Shown: piece after piece, positions 49,401 through 63,760 of the stretch
How positions within the stretch are numbered: the first letter of the stretch is position 1
How the letters are laid out: every line of letters begins with the position of its first letter
Source of the DNA: Entrophospora sp. SA101
Taxonomy: Eukaryota; Glomeromycota; Glomeromycetes; Entrophosporales; Entrophosporaceae
Assembly: GCA_958430865.1 (NCBI GenBank)
Contig: CAUDNR010004600.1
Coordinates: 19,889 to 83,888, forward strand
Direction of reading: 5' to 3'
DNA: 64,000 nucleotides
The notes under the pieces: model-generated
The model's database searches: none
The model's input: the letters and a program-made list of their open reading frames with translations, nothing else
What the model was told of the DNA's origin: nothing
Translations under genes and position numbers: made by a program

Positions 49401-52400
49401 GACCAAAAAAAAATCAGAGATCATGAAAGGAGTTTGTATTCAATTCATTATTATTTATTATTGTTATCGTTATTAATGTAGTTTTAATACTTATTTATTT
49501 ATTTATTTATTTATTTATTAATGATTTAGGAAAAAAACCTCCCCTTCCAAGATTATTCCAATATCTCTAATATTAAAGATGCAGAAATGATGGAAGGCTA
49601 TGGCAAAAAGTAAAGAATCCTTCATTCAATTATTGAATTTGAAAAAATGTTTTTAATAATTATTCTAACAAAGTACATCGAATAAAAATATTTAGAGCTG
49701 CTAATATTAAAGAAACCGCAAATAGACGTGATGCTATGAGAAAAATAGAAAAATATGCAAGCAAGCTGGGAAGACTTGTCGAAGAAATGGAAAAGAATGC
49801 CACAAGAGATGAAAATATTTTAACATATGGTAAACGTTTATTACATGTTGTTAAGGAGAAACATGATACATTTCAATCCTATCATCAAAAATTACGTGCT
49901 ACAAATGCAATATCTAATATCATGAATAATAACAATAACAATAATAACAACAGCAATATTTCCACATCTATTACACAAGCCATTTCATCAACTGATAAAG
50001 AAAATAGCAGTTATAATAATAGTTTAAAAGTCTCTCAAAAAATTTCAAGAAAACAATCAATCTCAAGCCGTATGCTATCAACGTCTGCATCAAACAAATC
50101 ATCAAATAGTTTAACATCCTCTAAAAATTCACGTAATAACGGTGGCATTAGTGGCGGACAAAGAGAGGGTGGTAGTGGTAGTTCTTCAAATCATAGAAGA
50201 CATGATAGCATTGGTTCAATATCATATGATTCAGATATTACGCCACCACCGCCTCGAGGTGGCAAAAAATTAATTTCACTTTTTGCTGCAGTGCTTCGTG
50301 GTGGTAATAGTCGTTCTGGAAATAATAGTTCTAGCAAAGAAACTACTGGAATACCAATAGCTGCTAACGGAGATAATAAAGGAGTATGTGTTTTTAATTT
50401 ATTTATTGAAAAAATCATTTTTAAAGCATTTTTATTTATTTGTTTGATTTTTTTTTAAAGGGTGCCAAAACTAAAATTCCTAGCATACAAGATTTTGAAA
50501 TAATAAAACCAATTAGTCGAGGTGCTTTCGGAAAAGTATATTTAGCACGTAAAAAAACGACAGGAGATCTTTATGCCATCAAAATTTTAAAGAAAGTTGA
50601 TATGGTTCGAAAAAACATGGTAAATCATGTTTTGGCGGAAAGAAGAGTGCTGAGTTTGTCGAGGACACCATTTGTTGTGAAACTCTATTATGCATTTCAA
50701 AGTCAAGATTATTTATATTTGGTTATGGAATACCTAATCGGCGGTGATTTATCTTCTCTACTTCAAAATTTTGAACTTTTTGACGAGGAAATGGCAAGAA
50801 TGTACACAGTCGAAGTAATTCTAGCTCTTGAATATCTTCACAATAATGGTATTACACATCGTGATCTCAAGCCCGACAACATGTTGATTACATCTGAAGG
50901 ACATATTAAATTAACAGACTTTGGATTATCAAGGATTTCTATACCTGAAAAAAGCAATATGGCATTTACAAAAGAGGATGAGTCATTGTCGATTATATCA
51001 GATAAAAAATTGGGTTCAAAGCCTACAAGAACTGGTAGTATTGATTCTCGATCTAGTTCCGTCGTACACTCCAGACCAGTATCAGCAATATTTTCTAACG
51101 AGAATCCAAAACAGCGCATTAGTCATGTTAATTTCAGTTTGGATTCCAATAACATCAGCAATAATAATAGCAATAATAATATTATTAATAATAGTAGCGT
51201 TAACAATAATACTAACAACAGCAATAAGAACAATAATTCCAAAAACTCACTAAAACAAGGTTCATCGAAATTGTTTGGAAAAAAACAGAATCGTCAAAGC
51301 TCAAAAGCATTACTGGGTACACCAGACTATTTGGCACCGGAATTATTACTTGGCATTGGACATTCTACAGCAGTAGACTGGTGGTCGCTTGGTGTTTGTT
51401 TATTTGAATTTTTGATTGGATATCCGCCATTTAATGACGATACACCACAAAAAATATTTAAAAATATTTTAGATCATAAGATACAGTGGCCACCAGAAGA
51501 GCTTTTATCACCACAAGCAAAAGATCTCATCACAACACTTTTAAATCAAGATCCTGCCAAACGACCAACAGTTGCTGAGATCAAAGCGCATCCATTTTTC
51601 CATGGAATTGATTGGGACCATATTCGAGATCAGCCAGCACCATTTGTTCCAAATCCGGAAGATGAACAAGATACTAGTTATTTTGATGCTCGTAATAACC
51701 GTGCAGATATTCGTAGATTATCAGCTGGTAATATTGAAGAATTCGCGTTAGGTAGGATGACAGCACCTGGTGATCGTAGATCGATGATCCTCTCTGACGA
51801 TGACAATAATGAACAATCTAACAACAATAACTGTGTTTATCCAATATCATCAAGTGTACAACCACCAAATCTATTATTATCAACAGTCACTGCAAATTTG
51901 ATTGATAATATTTCATTACATTCACCAACATCACCAACAGTTTTAAACAATAATAATGAACTATCATCAAATAACAGTAGTTCTAGTATTGGTAATAATG
52001 GTAAAGGTAATAATAGTAGTAGTGACAATAACAGGAGCAGTAACAATAGTGGTAACAATAGTGGTAACAATAATGGTAGCAATGATAGTAATAATAATAC
52101 TCAACGTCATTCCACATTAAAACCACCAACACAATCTGAGGAGATTCCAATTAAACATCATCAAAAACGAAGACCATCACTTTTAAAATTAACTGCAGGG
52201 GGCAAGTCAAGGAAGCAATCTATCAGTGGAACCAATAGTGATAGTTCATCATCATCATCATCATTGACGGCAACCCCAACATCAACTGGGCCAATTCCGA
52301 TGACAGGCAATACATTAATATCACCTTCATATAATACACGATCAAGAAGATCAACATTGGTCGGATCACCTAAAATGTATGATATGGAGCAGACTATAGC

Positions 52401-52545
52401 ATCAGCTTATGAAGTACACGCAGCAGGAAATCAAACGAATCGAAATGAGACAGAATTTGATGCTTTTGTTTATAAGGGAGTATCGGTTCTAGGCGATGTA
52501 AATCGTGATGTTTTATCAGGAGGCACTGGTAACAGTAATATTTAA
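46460..52545 (+). CDS. RIM15: Rim15/Cek1-type AGC protein kinase, second identical copy
   Basis: Exons 46460-47633, 47895-48124, 48225-48830, 48916-49431, 49530-49609, 49696-50383, 50461-52545. The predicted protein is identical to that of 825-6910, including the kinase motifs and the Asn-rich insert. Nothing in the sequence distinguishes an active from an inactive copy. Confidence 0.87.
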
Positions 52546-54049
52546 AAGAAAATTTTTTATTTATTTCATAAAAAAACAATAGCCAGCTATAACAGCATCA
52601 TCAGGCAATATCATTGCATCATCGCAGTAAGAGATAAATTTAAATATATATAATATGTATATTCTAGTAGATTTTTAGATTTGTTTAAAGGATTTTGGAT
52701 TTTTATTTTGTTGTTTTTTATATTGTAATTGGACTTTTTTTCAATTCATTACAAATTATATAAATATACACATTCAACGTGTGTATATTTGTATGTAACA
52801 TGTATATTTATTTAGAGTTTCACTTATTTTATAGCTTCACATTTTCTTTGTTTATAGTTAATTTCAAACACGCAAACATCTATTCACCAAAAAAAAAAAA
52901 AAACAAACATTCTGTAGTATAGTTGGTTTTTCATAAATTTTTTCATTTCTAAAAAAAATTTTGATTGTGATTATTATTAAAAAAAAATAATAATTAATAA
53001 AAAAATTTTTTCTTAGATGAATCATATATATTTGGTGAATAATATATGTTGATGGTTGAATTAGAATTTTCCATAATAAAAATTTATTTTTTTTTAGAAT
53101 TTCTCTTAAAAAATTTGTACAATAAATAATAAATTAATTGATTAATCAATATCAAAGTGAAGGAAAAAAGGTTTTATAATAAAAGTAAGAAAAACAACTT
53201 TTTGAAATCATTAGTAATATAAATATATTAATATTCCAAGTCGTAACATGATTTTGCAATCTCGTAACAGAAAATATCCAGAAGCTATATTAATTTTCAA
53301 CTGGTGCGTTACAAATTGTAATAAAAATAATCGAACACATATGGGACAAAACCAAGGTGAGCACTTATATACCAAGGATTTCAGGGATCATAAATTCTAA
53401 CAACACAATTGTTCTGCTGATTTTACAAATTATCTTGCAATTTAATCCCATGCTTACATTTTTTTTTTGGAACCAGCAACAAAATCAAATTATGAAGGTG
53501 CTAAAAATTAGTAATAATACTTATCTAAGAAAAAAATTGTTGGTTGGGCAGTATCTGCATTAACCCAATTTAAGCAAGAAAGCAAAGGGTCTGACAACTT
53601 TCCAGTTTCATAGGTAGAAGTAGTAGCAATGAGAATAAATTTTGTTTGATAAATCCACTTCTTTATTAAATGGGGTGAAAATTTGTATTAAACCACGAAT
53701 ATCACTATTTTGAATTATCGAAAAAAAAAAATACTTGAAGGTTTTGCAATGCATTAAACATTAAATTATTCTGCTTTTATTTAATATCGCATCTTTAGTT
53801 CTATATAAACCCAACCAATTGGGTTTTCTCATTTCAATGTTCTTGCCCAAAATAAATTCTACAAAGATATTTATTTCATGGTGTGACCACCTTTTTCTTC
53901 AATGATTTTGTGATGATTGATTGCTATTATTATCAGTCATCTCAACATGATTGTTGATATCATCTCATTATTGTCAGTAATCTCAAAGTGATTGTTATTA
54001 TCGGTATCATTATGATTGCCATTACGATTATTATTATTGGTTATCTCGA
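52546..54049. other. Intergenic (copy 2 of 6911-8414)
   Basis: Same AT-rich flank, with the shortened GGGGCATGC-family end at 53340-53391 (+). Confidence 0.6.
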
Positions 54050-54976
54050 CATGGGATATACAGAGAGTCAGCACCAAGTGAGTACTGTACTGAATCAAAG
54101 TTCAGTACAGTACTCACCCTTGTATAAACTGTGTAACATACTAAGAATAATTCAGTACACACTTGTCATTTATAACTATTAAGTTATCTAACCATTTAAT
54201 ATTAAGATTACCATTGAAAATAATTAAAGTGACATGAAAAAATATAATAATTTTGTTATCCCAAAAACATTTGCTTTATTAAGTAAAATTAATCTTCATA
54301 TCAAATATGATATACTGAAGTTTTGCCACATATAAATAACAACTTATTGTTTTACAAACTGACTACAAATAGCAAGTTCTAACAACTTTTGTGGTATAAG
54401 TAAAAAATACAACATATAAAAGGTAAGTAAAGCTCCGAAACGGGCCACTAGCCTTGTGTATTTAATTATGTATTGCGTCATGAATTGTCTTGAATTACGT
54501 ATTAGTATTGTGTCATGAATTGTCTTGAGTTACGTATTGTGTCACGAATTGTCTTGAATTACGTCTTGAGTCATGAATCGCCTTGAGTTATGTCTTGAGT
54601 CATGAATTGCCTTGAGTTACATCTTGCGTCACGAATTGCGTCCTACATCTCTTGCATCATGAATTGTGTTTTGCGCCATGCATAACACCAATTGCAGCTT
54701 TTAAACCACTATAACTGTTTCGCCTTTTATATTTAATTAATTATTATTAATTTATGTAATCACAAAATTTTCTTATTAACTCGAAATCAACCCGAAAATT
54801 TCGGGTCGGTCTCGGGTTAGCCTTTAAAACATTCGGGTTGACACTTAACCCGCCCGAACCCCGACCCGTTAGGAGCTTTAAAGGTGAGTGCTGTGCTGAA
54901 CTTTGAAAAACAAAATTTTCAGTATGGTATATACTCACTTAGCTTCAGTACGGTGCTGACTTTCTGTGTATCCATG
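54050..54976. mobile_element. Non-autonomous DNA transposon (copy 2)
   Basis: Identical to 8415-9341, with the 17-bp hairpin at 54078-54117 and the 29-bp minisatellite at 54471-54670. Confidence 0.7.
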
Positions 54977-55055
54977 GTAAATTTTTCTTTCTATTCATTG
55001 CTTCTTGATTCCTTGGAATTCTTGCTTATTAACTTTTTTAGCATAGAGTATTCTT

Positions 55056-55860
55056 CAACAATTTTATGACAGGCTTGCTCTAATTTCTTTGCCCCTTTTC
55101 CTGAATTCAAGTATCAAAAATTCCAAAACATCATCTGAGACATTTTTTCAATTACATCTTTTCTTTGAAGTATAGCTTTCCAACCTTTTTAAATCCACTG
55201 GACCTTTTAATTTTGTGGCCAATTTTTCTTTATAATTTACTGCAGCAATGTAGGCTGGATCAATTTTTTCATTAAAATAAGAGTTAGTAAAGCTTTCACT
55301 ATTTTCAACTTAAAAAGTTTAATCACATCTGCCTGAATTTTTTCATCTTTCACTTTTTCTAACTCATCAAGTAAAATAATTACAATTCTTCGAAGGTATT
55401 TATAAGCAAGATTATTCAGAATTTTACAAGGCGAGACTGAGGATAAAGAAGTTATCGAAGATATGGAAATTAACTTTGTTCAGGATAAAGATGTAATAGA
55501 TGTTCCAACTGCGAGAGGCAAAATCAAATGTTTGACCATCACAGTTGACCCTGGCTCTAAACTTTACTTATGTCTAGGGACATTGCTGAACGTTTCGGTT
55601 TAAAAATTGACAAAAGTCCAGCACAAGAAACCAGAGGGCATCACTTAAAGTTTTCACAAAGGTAATCTTTCCAGTTCCAGATAGACCAGAATAATAAATC
55701 ACTTTACTTTGAGGGTGAAAGTTCCCTTTGAATATTATATAGAATGTGTTATGGTTTACAAATGTTTCTTTTTCCTTATAAAACCCAACATGCTTATCAA
55801 TTATCTTTTTGACTTCCTCGTTCAAGACATTTTTTAATTTTTTTGTTCTGTGAAATTCAT
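55056..55860 (-). pseudogene. Decayed P-loop ATPase gene (copy 2)
   Basis: Identical to 9421-10225, with the retropepsin fragment at 55422-55647 (+) between its halves and the 20-residue membrane peptide at 55863-55925 (-) upstream. Confidence 0.45.
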
Positions 55861-55925
55861 GATTACCTTTTCTCCTTAACACCTATATAAAGCATAAATA
55901 CCAAAGTTAGACCAACTAGAAACAT

Positions 55926-57000
55926 AATACTCGAGTTTTTTTAATATACTCCCTATAACCAATTTTATTAGTCTCCAAAGAAGAAAGAAAGTTTGCTAAT
56001 GGAGTGATTAAAGCTCTGAACCAGGACTAGAAGTAGCAATAGTACTTTAAAAATCCGGATAAACAATGGATAATAACTCAGAGCTTTGCTTGAGAGTAGA
56101 GGCAGAAAAGTTAATATAATTAATTCCTTCAACAGAATTCTTTTTTGTTACTTTTTTTGGTCGGAAATTAAACAGTAGTAGTAATTGTCCGTTTGGTTTT
56201 TGCCCACAGTTTAGGCAATTTTAAGTTTTGCCAATTTCGTCAAAAAATTGAGAGAAATCAGGCCAAAATTACTAAACTATGGATTAGTTTCAGCCACCAT
56301 CACTAAGGAGAATCTTTAGCAATGGTCGGCCAATTAAAATATTAAATTTTTTATTTTTATATTTTTAAATATTTAATATCGAATGGAATGCTTAATAATG
56401 GTCAACATCCAACAAATTCTTTACAATCAAGATATAAAACGAATCTATTCCTCCAAAGGAAAGTACTGGAGGACACAAAGTCGTAATAAATAAATATTTT
56501 CGTCTGCCATCACACCTTTTCTTGTTTATCTGGGCGGATGACCAAAAACATTCAATTTTCAGAATTTTAAGAATCTGTTAAGTGCGCTTGGAAAAAGGGC
56601 ATTTTTCATAAGCGTCTTTCCTCTCTCTCTTTTTTTAATAATCAATCCCCCTGCCATTTAACAATGTTTGCACAACATCTACCAAATCCAATCCAAGAAT
56701 CCTATATCTCCACTAGTTAAACTATTCCTTTTTTCGTACTAATGTTATTTTAGTAGACAAGCGCTCACGCCATTTAATTTTTGATTATCATCATTATTAT
56801 AATTGAATTCCGTTATTTTTTCGATTGATAAAACGTTAGGAGTGTAAAATTTTGTATAAATATTATTCAGTACTTGTTATATAAGCTTTATGTGCGAGAT
56901 TTGAGTAAGTGTTTAAAAATCTTGTCCAAATACATCTGTCCAGGTATTTTATATACATTGTATATGTGTATGTGTATGCATATATAAATATTAGATTATA
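55926..57000. other. Intergenic (copy 2 of 10291-11365)
   Basis: Contains the solo hAT-like end at 56022-56060. No gene seen. Confidence 0.5.
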
Positions 57001-58119
57001 TTATTTTTGATTTTCTATCAACATTTTATTTTCAAATTCTGCTAATAATCTAAAGTCATCCATATATGCAGCAATAAGATCGTGATGTACCTATTATCAA
57101 TGATAATAATAACATAAACAAACATTAAAGATATTATCTTTTCCAATTTTATTTTAAATAAACAATTATTTACTTGTGTGGGTGTTCGTTGAGTGATTCT
57201 AATATTTTTGGCTCTATATGACCTTCTTCTGCGTTTATAGTCACGTTGTTCAGCTAATAATTCTTCGTGTGATTTTTGTCCTTGATTTTGTTCTTGTTAT
57301 TTTTCAAAAAAAAAAAAATTAATCATAATTATTATAATTATTTTATTTATTTATTTATTTTACCTTTCATCTTTTGTATTGCGTCCCATATTTCATCAAA
57401 GTTTTTATAAGGGTCATTATTTAATTGATTATTTTCAGAACGAATCTTATCAGCTAATTCAATAATTTTTGTGTATTCCTCAAGTCTTTGATCAACTGAA
57501 AGACTTGATCCTACGCCAATATTTGAAAATCCTTTTGCCAATGTTTTTAGTAATTGATCTATTATTAATTTATTGTATTTTCTAAATATAATATAATAAG
57601 ACATAAATAATTACATCAAACCTTTTTCAAAAGAAACAACCGAACTTGCATTTTGATAAAAAAACTTTGAACTTGGCAGTTTTCTTTTCTAATTTTACAT
57701 ATATTCGAGTAATATGTGTGTGTGTATATATATATATCAATAATATTAACAATTAATAATAATGGTTATATTTACCACTCCACGTTCATTTCTAATACCA
57801 TGATGTTTTAATTCACATTTTTTATAATGTTCATCGTATGATTTTTCAGGAAATTTATGAGCTATGTCAAATGGACATGATTTCAATGAATCATATTCCT
57901 AATATATGTATATATATATATATTAAAACAATCATATATATAACCAATGAAATTAAATAAATAGAAAACTTGTAAAAAAACCTTTTGTTTAATTTCCAAT
58001 GATTCAATTTCCCAAGAAAGTTCTTTTAATAACTCATTAAATTCTTTATCATAATCACTCAATTGTTTTTCATAACTTTTTATTAATTCTTCTTTATCTA
58101 TTAAATATGAAGATGACAT
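57001..58119 (-). CDS. SNRNP48: U11/U12 snRNP 48K protein homologue, second identical copy
   Basis: Exons (minus) 58119-57982, 57898-57776, 57688-57622, 57558-57364, 57292-57174, 57090-57001. The predicted 243-residue protein is the same as at 11366-12484. Confidence 0.84.
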
Positions 58120-58202
58120 TTTTTTAAAAAAAAAATGGAAATTACGACGATCATAAACAGATAAAACTTGGTGTAATTTCTAAGAATTTAAATACATATT
58201 AA

Positions 58203-58267
58203 TATGTAGACTCGATAAGTCGGTCATATGAGCTTACCCCACATGACCGACTTATCGAGTTTACATA
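58203..58267. repeat. Long inverted repeat (copy 2)
   Basis: Same as 12568-12632. The degenerate coding remnants described at 12690-13660 recur at 58325-59295. Confidence 0.85.
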
Positions 58268-59840
58268 TGTGCTGGTAAACTCAATGAGAAAAAAGTTTTC
58301 TCTGCAAAAGTAAAAAGTATTTAGGTTTCGCCGAAATCAGCTCAAATGCTAAAGCCTACAGTTGTGTTATTATTACTAAAAACCATTTGCAATATTTGGG
58401 AATTAAGCCCTGAAGAATGGAATGACATTATTAGCAAAAATCGATAAAGTTTATTCACAAGCATGTTATTGGTGATGTTTTTATGCCATTTAGGAGAACT
58501 AGCTGTCAATGCAGGTTCTCAAGTGTAAGAAAGACTCGGCTTTTATCATTTGAAAAGACCTGAGATTATGTCTGCTTGTAAAGAATGGAATAGTCGTTGA
58601 ATTCACATGTTAATTTCTCAAACCTGCCATTTTGTAAAACATGTAAAATTAGTCTTAATATTAATTATAATCATTTTAATTGTAATTTCCTCTCTAATCT
58701 AATCCTCTTTTATTATCACAAGCATTTGAAATAGACAAAGACAATTAATCACCAATATTGAAAATCATCGCGGGAATACTAAAAGGAAACATTATAACGA
58801 GAACTATCTGGTGCGATGGTTATTTATTACGAGGATTATGGTTCTTTTGATAAAACTTTAGATTATGATGACAAACCCATTGGATGGAATTGCTTAACTA
58901 ATTATTCGGTTTACTAATCCTCCAAAAAAACAAATGTTAGGAAATCGATACCTGTAAATAAAATTTCTTAGAACAGAGCCAGTAATTTGTCCTTATGGGT
59001 TTATCTTAGAAAGAACAAGCATAAATACGTTGCGGTTGACATAAAGACAATAATTTTTCACCCATTATATTTAAATAAAATAACAATAAAGAATACGCGA
59101 AACTTTTTGATTTAATAAAATATTAGTACATGAATTAGCAGCTTACGCAATTCCAACAGATAATGAGTATACAAAAAGAATTTGGGGAATGATTTGGATT
59201 ACTATAATTAATAGCCATCTTGAATTCTTCAATACCATTTCTTTAGCGAAAGAAATGAGAGTTCTGATGGGAAATTGATTTTTAAAAACCTTCTTTCCAT
59301 GTTCAGCGCCAGTTATATAAAAAATTGCTGTTTTTATTCCTATTTTTCAGAATAAATAAATCTGAATAATATCTTTATAACAACATATCAGATTGAATAT
59401 CAAAAATATTAATTAATACAGCAGTTTTGAACTGAAGAATTATCTCATGTGATCAAATTTTTTCTCACCGTCATTATTTTTGTATATATACCCAAAATCA
59501 TTTAAAATCTCAACCAGTTTATAAATGAGAATTGAATGAAAACCATTTATTATTAAAAACAAAGTTCTGAACAGACAACAAGAAACCAAAAAAAGGAAGA
59601 TGTACCCGAGAGATATTAGAGGAGCAGGTGACAATGTTACTCCATCACATTAAAGTTAAAAAATTCTCACACTAAATATCGTTCTTTCTAAAATTTCAAC
59701 AAAGATTTCTCAAAAAGTTCAAATGATGATCCATTTTAAGTTATATGTTTGTTTGCAATAAATCTTGAGTAACACAGATAACATCAAATTTTTATATAAA
59801 AACAGCCTGTCTCCATATATAATAATTGTCATTACAAAAC

Positions 59841-60203
59841 ATGAGTGAAAGATTCGTACCTTTAAGAATACCCTGTCCAGTAGTTGAATGTCAAAATCAG
59901 AATATCTACAATTGGGTCCATACAACAAATAGGTGCTGCATGGAAATATCCAACCGTGCTCATACCGGCTGTTCGACCGGCTCCATGGAAATATCCAATC
60001 GTGCTCATATTAAATGTACTGGTTGTTCGAATGTTGATCAGATGATGAATTGGCGTTTTTCTTGTCCTAATCACGCCGGAAATTATCAGTCAACGAGTCA
60101 CCAATCTTTTGTAAATTCTTTGTCTGTTGCTCTTCGTATAGGAGATTACAACGATGTAATGACTGAATTAGTTAAATATTTGATGGATAATAGGTGGAAT
60201 TGA
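59841..60203 (+). CDS. Small Cys-rich orphan protein (copy 2)
   Basis: Identical to 14206-14568, including the tandem 15-residue block. Confidence 0.55.
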   Translation: MSERFVPLRIPCPVVECQNQNIYNWVHTTNRCCMEISNRAHTGCSTGSMEISNRAHIKCTGCSNVDQMMNWRFSCPNHAGNYQSTSHQSFVNSLSVALRIGDYNDVMTELVKYLMDNRWN

Positions 60204-60468
60204 CAACGGTAAATAACAAATATCACTCACTATAAAAACAAATTCACAACCTGTTTTATTTATTTTGACTATCGCTAATCACAATTAAAATTTTACTATT
60301 AGTACAAGCTAATTAAATAAATCAAAATAATTTCTTATTTCTACATTTTCATTGCGTCAATAAAATAAATAAAATGGATATTATATTTATTGAACCAGAA
60401 CCTATTATGAGTACTTACTATATATACATACGACGTCCACTATTAGAAACACATTAATATTAATTAAT

Positions 60469-60732
60469 ATGTGGAACAACAATCATGTTGAGTATTCTCC
60501 ATTTGCAAAATTTTTGGTGGGAAAGCAAATTAAAAATAAAGAACCCAAAAAATTTGAGTTTCCATGCTTTCGTCATTCAGGGAAAAGCATAACAATCCTG
60601 AATATAGTTGGTTGCTTTTGGGAAGAAATTGTAAAGGTGATGGCAACAGCACTTATAAAAAATATCTTGAAAGAAGTACACAGAGCTTTGTTTACAAAAA
60701 ATTCTAAAAAATTTATCTATTTAACAATATAA
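60469..60732 (+). CDS. Hypothetical ORF, 87 residues (copy 2)
   Basis: Identical to 14834-15097. No recognised motif. Confidence 0.25.
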   Translation: MWNNNHVEYSPFAKFLVGKQIKNKEPKKFEFPCFRHSGKSITILNIVGCFWEEIVKVMATALIKNILKEVHRALFTKNSKKFIYLTI

Positions 60733-60763
60733 AACTTCGATACTTCTATAACTTATAAACTGT

Positions 60764-61355
60764 TTACCCTTCATAATTCACACATGAAACGTGTAATTTA
60801 TTGTTATATATGAACTTTTCTGCAAGCATAGAACCATTGCCAAAATAATATTTGAGACTTTTTATATTTTTGATGACTAACTCTTGAGGGGTTAAAGTTT
60901 TCAATTGTTCAATTTTCTGAGTTAATTTAATATTTTCTGCTTCTTGTTGTTTAATCTTATCCAATAATTCTTGTTTCTGCTTTTTGCTTCATTCTTCAGA
61001 TTTTTTCCTGAAATTTAATTACTTCTTCCCTTTCGATATTTGATTCTCCTTTGGCAGTTTGATAACTCTCTTTCTAGTTCTCTAGTTTTATTTCTAGACG
61101 AGAACTAAAAGCTTGTGAAAGTAGTCCTTTATCAGAAAGTGGTTTAGCTGATTTGGCTTTTAAATGACTACAAAAGCACCTATTTCTGTTCTTCTTTAAC
61201 CTATCACATTTTTCACAGCATGGGAGAGTGTCATTGTTGTAATCTCTTTTACATTCACTACAAATAAAAACTATGTCAGAGTAACCATCAGGAGTATTAT
61301 GAGCTATCATTTGGTGAGTAGCAGGAGCAGTATCGAAATTGAAATCATCAAAAAC
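60764..61355 (-). pseudogene. Broken Cys-pair plus coiled-coil gene (copy 2)
   Basis: Identical to 15129-15720, with the in-frame TGA at 60991-60989. Confidence 0.5.
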
Positions 61356-61404
61356 CTAGAAAACAAAAATTACATCAGAAAATACAACAATAACAATAAA
61401 AATA

Positions 61405-62081
61405 CTAGGGATGTTAATCAGTCCTTTTGGGACCAGGTCCTGAACAGTCCGGACTGGACTTTTTCAGGTCCAGTCCTGCCATTTGGGACTTAAAGTCCTA
61501 AAAGGTCCATGTGTAACCTTATGTTCTGATTTTGTTTGAACCTCAAAAATTCAGTATGACACAATAAGGTTTGAAAAAAGAGTCCAAAGCAAATAATTAT
61601 TATTAGAAGGTACTTTGATGCACCACCAGAAGAAATTGAATGTTTGGATTGGTATGCATCAAGAATAAAAGATCCTAATTATATAACTCTGTCACATATG
61701 GCAAAAGATTTTTTTCAATACAAGCCACAAGTGTGTCAAGTGAGCAAATGTTTTTAGCATTGCCAAACATATATTAAATCCAATTCGAAATAGGTTGGAT
61801 TTAGAAAAAGCACAAGCAAGTCTATATGTAAAGAGCTGGATTGAAGCAGAAATTGTTTCAATTTAATTTTGGTTTTTTTATTTTGTTCGTTTTTGTGTGT
61901 ATATATATATTTTTTATAATAATAAAATAACAAGTTTTTTTAGTTTCAATAATAATATGTTTAAAAAAACTTGGGACTTTTTAGGACTTTAAGTCCCAGG
62001 ACTTAGTCCAGTCCAGTCCCAAGATAGGACTGCCAGTCCCAGGACTGTCCTGAACTGTTTAGGACCAATTAACATCTCTAG
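61405..62081. mobile_element. hAT-type element remnant (copy 2)
   Basis: Identical to 15770-16446, with the same terminal repeats and dimerisation-domain fragment. Confidence 0.8.
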
Positions 62082-62162
62082 TTTTCATATTCTTGGGGAT
62101 TTGTCATGAGAAAGAGTTACATATTTTATTATAGTTGCATATATAGATATATTTTAATGCAT

Positions 62163-62656
62163 TCATCTTGGTTTTGTACAAGTAATATCTTTGAATTCAT
62201 CTCTAACAAATGGGCGAATATTCTGGTAAAGATATTCTTGCCTTTTGTAATCCAAAGGAGATGGTGTTAACACTAAAATAGACAAAGCTCTAATTTCTTC
62301 AAAGATATCTGCTTTCTTGGTTTTCAATAAATTGAATTCAGTAAAAGGTCCATTAGCAACTTTTTGAACTTTCACTGTACCAAAATTAGATGCTTCAAAA
62401 AGAAAATGTTGATACTTCTGGATACTTGATAATAAATTCCCAAAATTGCTTTAATATCTAAATATTGAAAATCTTTTCCACCTTTATAACACTGAGCTTT
62501 ATTTAATCCTGCTGGACTAGACTTTTTTATTACCTCAACCACATGACCCAGACAATCTACTCTGGTTCTTCTGTAGAGTTTTTTAATCATCCCAAAATTA
62601 CCATCACATTTGAATTTGGTATGTCCAGGAATCATGAAATTCAATTCAATACTTTT
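62163..62656 (-). pseudogene. DUF7869-like transposase, 5' part replaced
   Basis: Matches 16528-17021, including the frameshift (here near 62428), up to the codons for GYYKSIEL. Upstream on the minus strand the sequence changes to a different frame reading IDVSDDKYMLLLIWSGYYKS. The conserved CDNAVGQNKNN part is therefore missing. At the switch about 10 of 12 bases still match, a microhomology. Confidence 0.65.
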
Positions 62657-63760
62657 ATAATAACCACTCCATATAAGAAGAAGCATATATTTATCATCTG
62701 AAACATCTATTATACATGACCTAGTTTTAAAATAGTTATCTTGGTTATCTCATTGAATTGTTCCTTGGTCAAGATTAACTGTGCATCCTGTAATAGATTC
62801 ATCTTGTTTACTATGGGTTACTAAAATTTATGAATAGGACTATCCTTTATTTCATCAATGGGACATCTATTGTGTGCATTAACTATAATTTGTTGTTCAA
62901 TGGCATCAACAACATCTATATAATTTGTAGTTGGGTTTTTAATATTATTTTCTGATTAATCTGTCACTACTTTATACAATCATCATTATCATTTCCTTCT
63001 TCCATTTTTATAAAAGAATTGATTGAAAGTTTTTTAATGAAAAATGTAAGGGTAAAAAAATAAATTTGTGTATCAATTTAAAATTAAGTGTACATTGCCA
63101 GAAGACTCCAGATTAGGTAAAAAATAACTGATGATAATAATAATAATTATACACCATCACCAAAACTCCTAATAAAAATAATAATAATTCATGGAAAATA
63201 ATATTCATAATTCTTTCGAAGTAAAACGCAATAATCCCGATTGCCAAATTAGTAATAGCGAATTTAAACAAAACAAGTTTTTCTACATTACCGAATATGG
63301 TATAGATTAATTGCCTAATTTCGACTAGAATTATTATACCGATCGAAGATTAAAGATTGTTACATTTGTGATCTTCATTTAAAGTATATCATTGATTGTC
63401 ACTTAAAATGTTATAAATAGAGCAAGACAATATATTAAAAAAAAGTAGATGCTTTGTTAGAATAATATAGAATAATAAATAACATTGGATATGAAGACTA
63501 GAATGATTTTATAATTAAAAATGATTTATTATTTATGATTTATTTAGATTAAATCTCACAAATGTTTTGTTGTCACCACCACCAAAGCAAGAAAAGAGGC
63601 AATACTTTCAATTGCATATAATATTTAATTAAAAAATGTGTTTACATCAATCACTTAAATTATTATATTAAAATTAGCAATAATAAATTTTATTTCAAAT
63701 TAAAAAATTAAATTCATAAAGTAAAAAACATCCATCAACAACATACATATAAAAAGAAAA
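62657..63760. other. Unassigned remnants and AT-rich spacer
   Basis: Minus-strand scraps at 62657-63010 include VDAIEQQIIVNAHNRCPIDE and TGCTVNLDQGTIQ, then TGA, then DNQDNYFKTRSCIIDVSDDK, and a start MEEGNDNDDCIK. The frames change and several stops occur. No family is recognised. From about 63020 to 63760 only AT-rich sequence is seen. Confidence 0.35.

Larger units (their letters stand above)
45636..62656. repeat. Copy 2 of the 17-kb duplicated block
   Basis: Identical to 1-17021 with offset 45635. It begins right after the F-box pseudogene (sequence GGAAGGAAGA just before) and ends inside the transposase remnant. The individual features below repeat those of copy 1. Confidence 0.95.
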
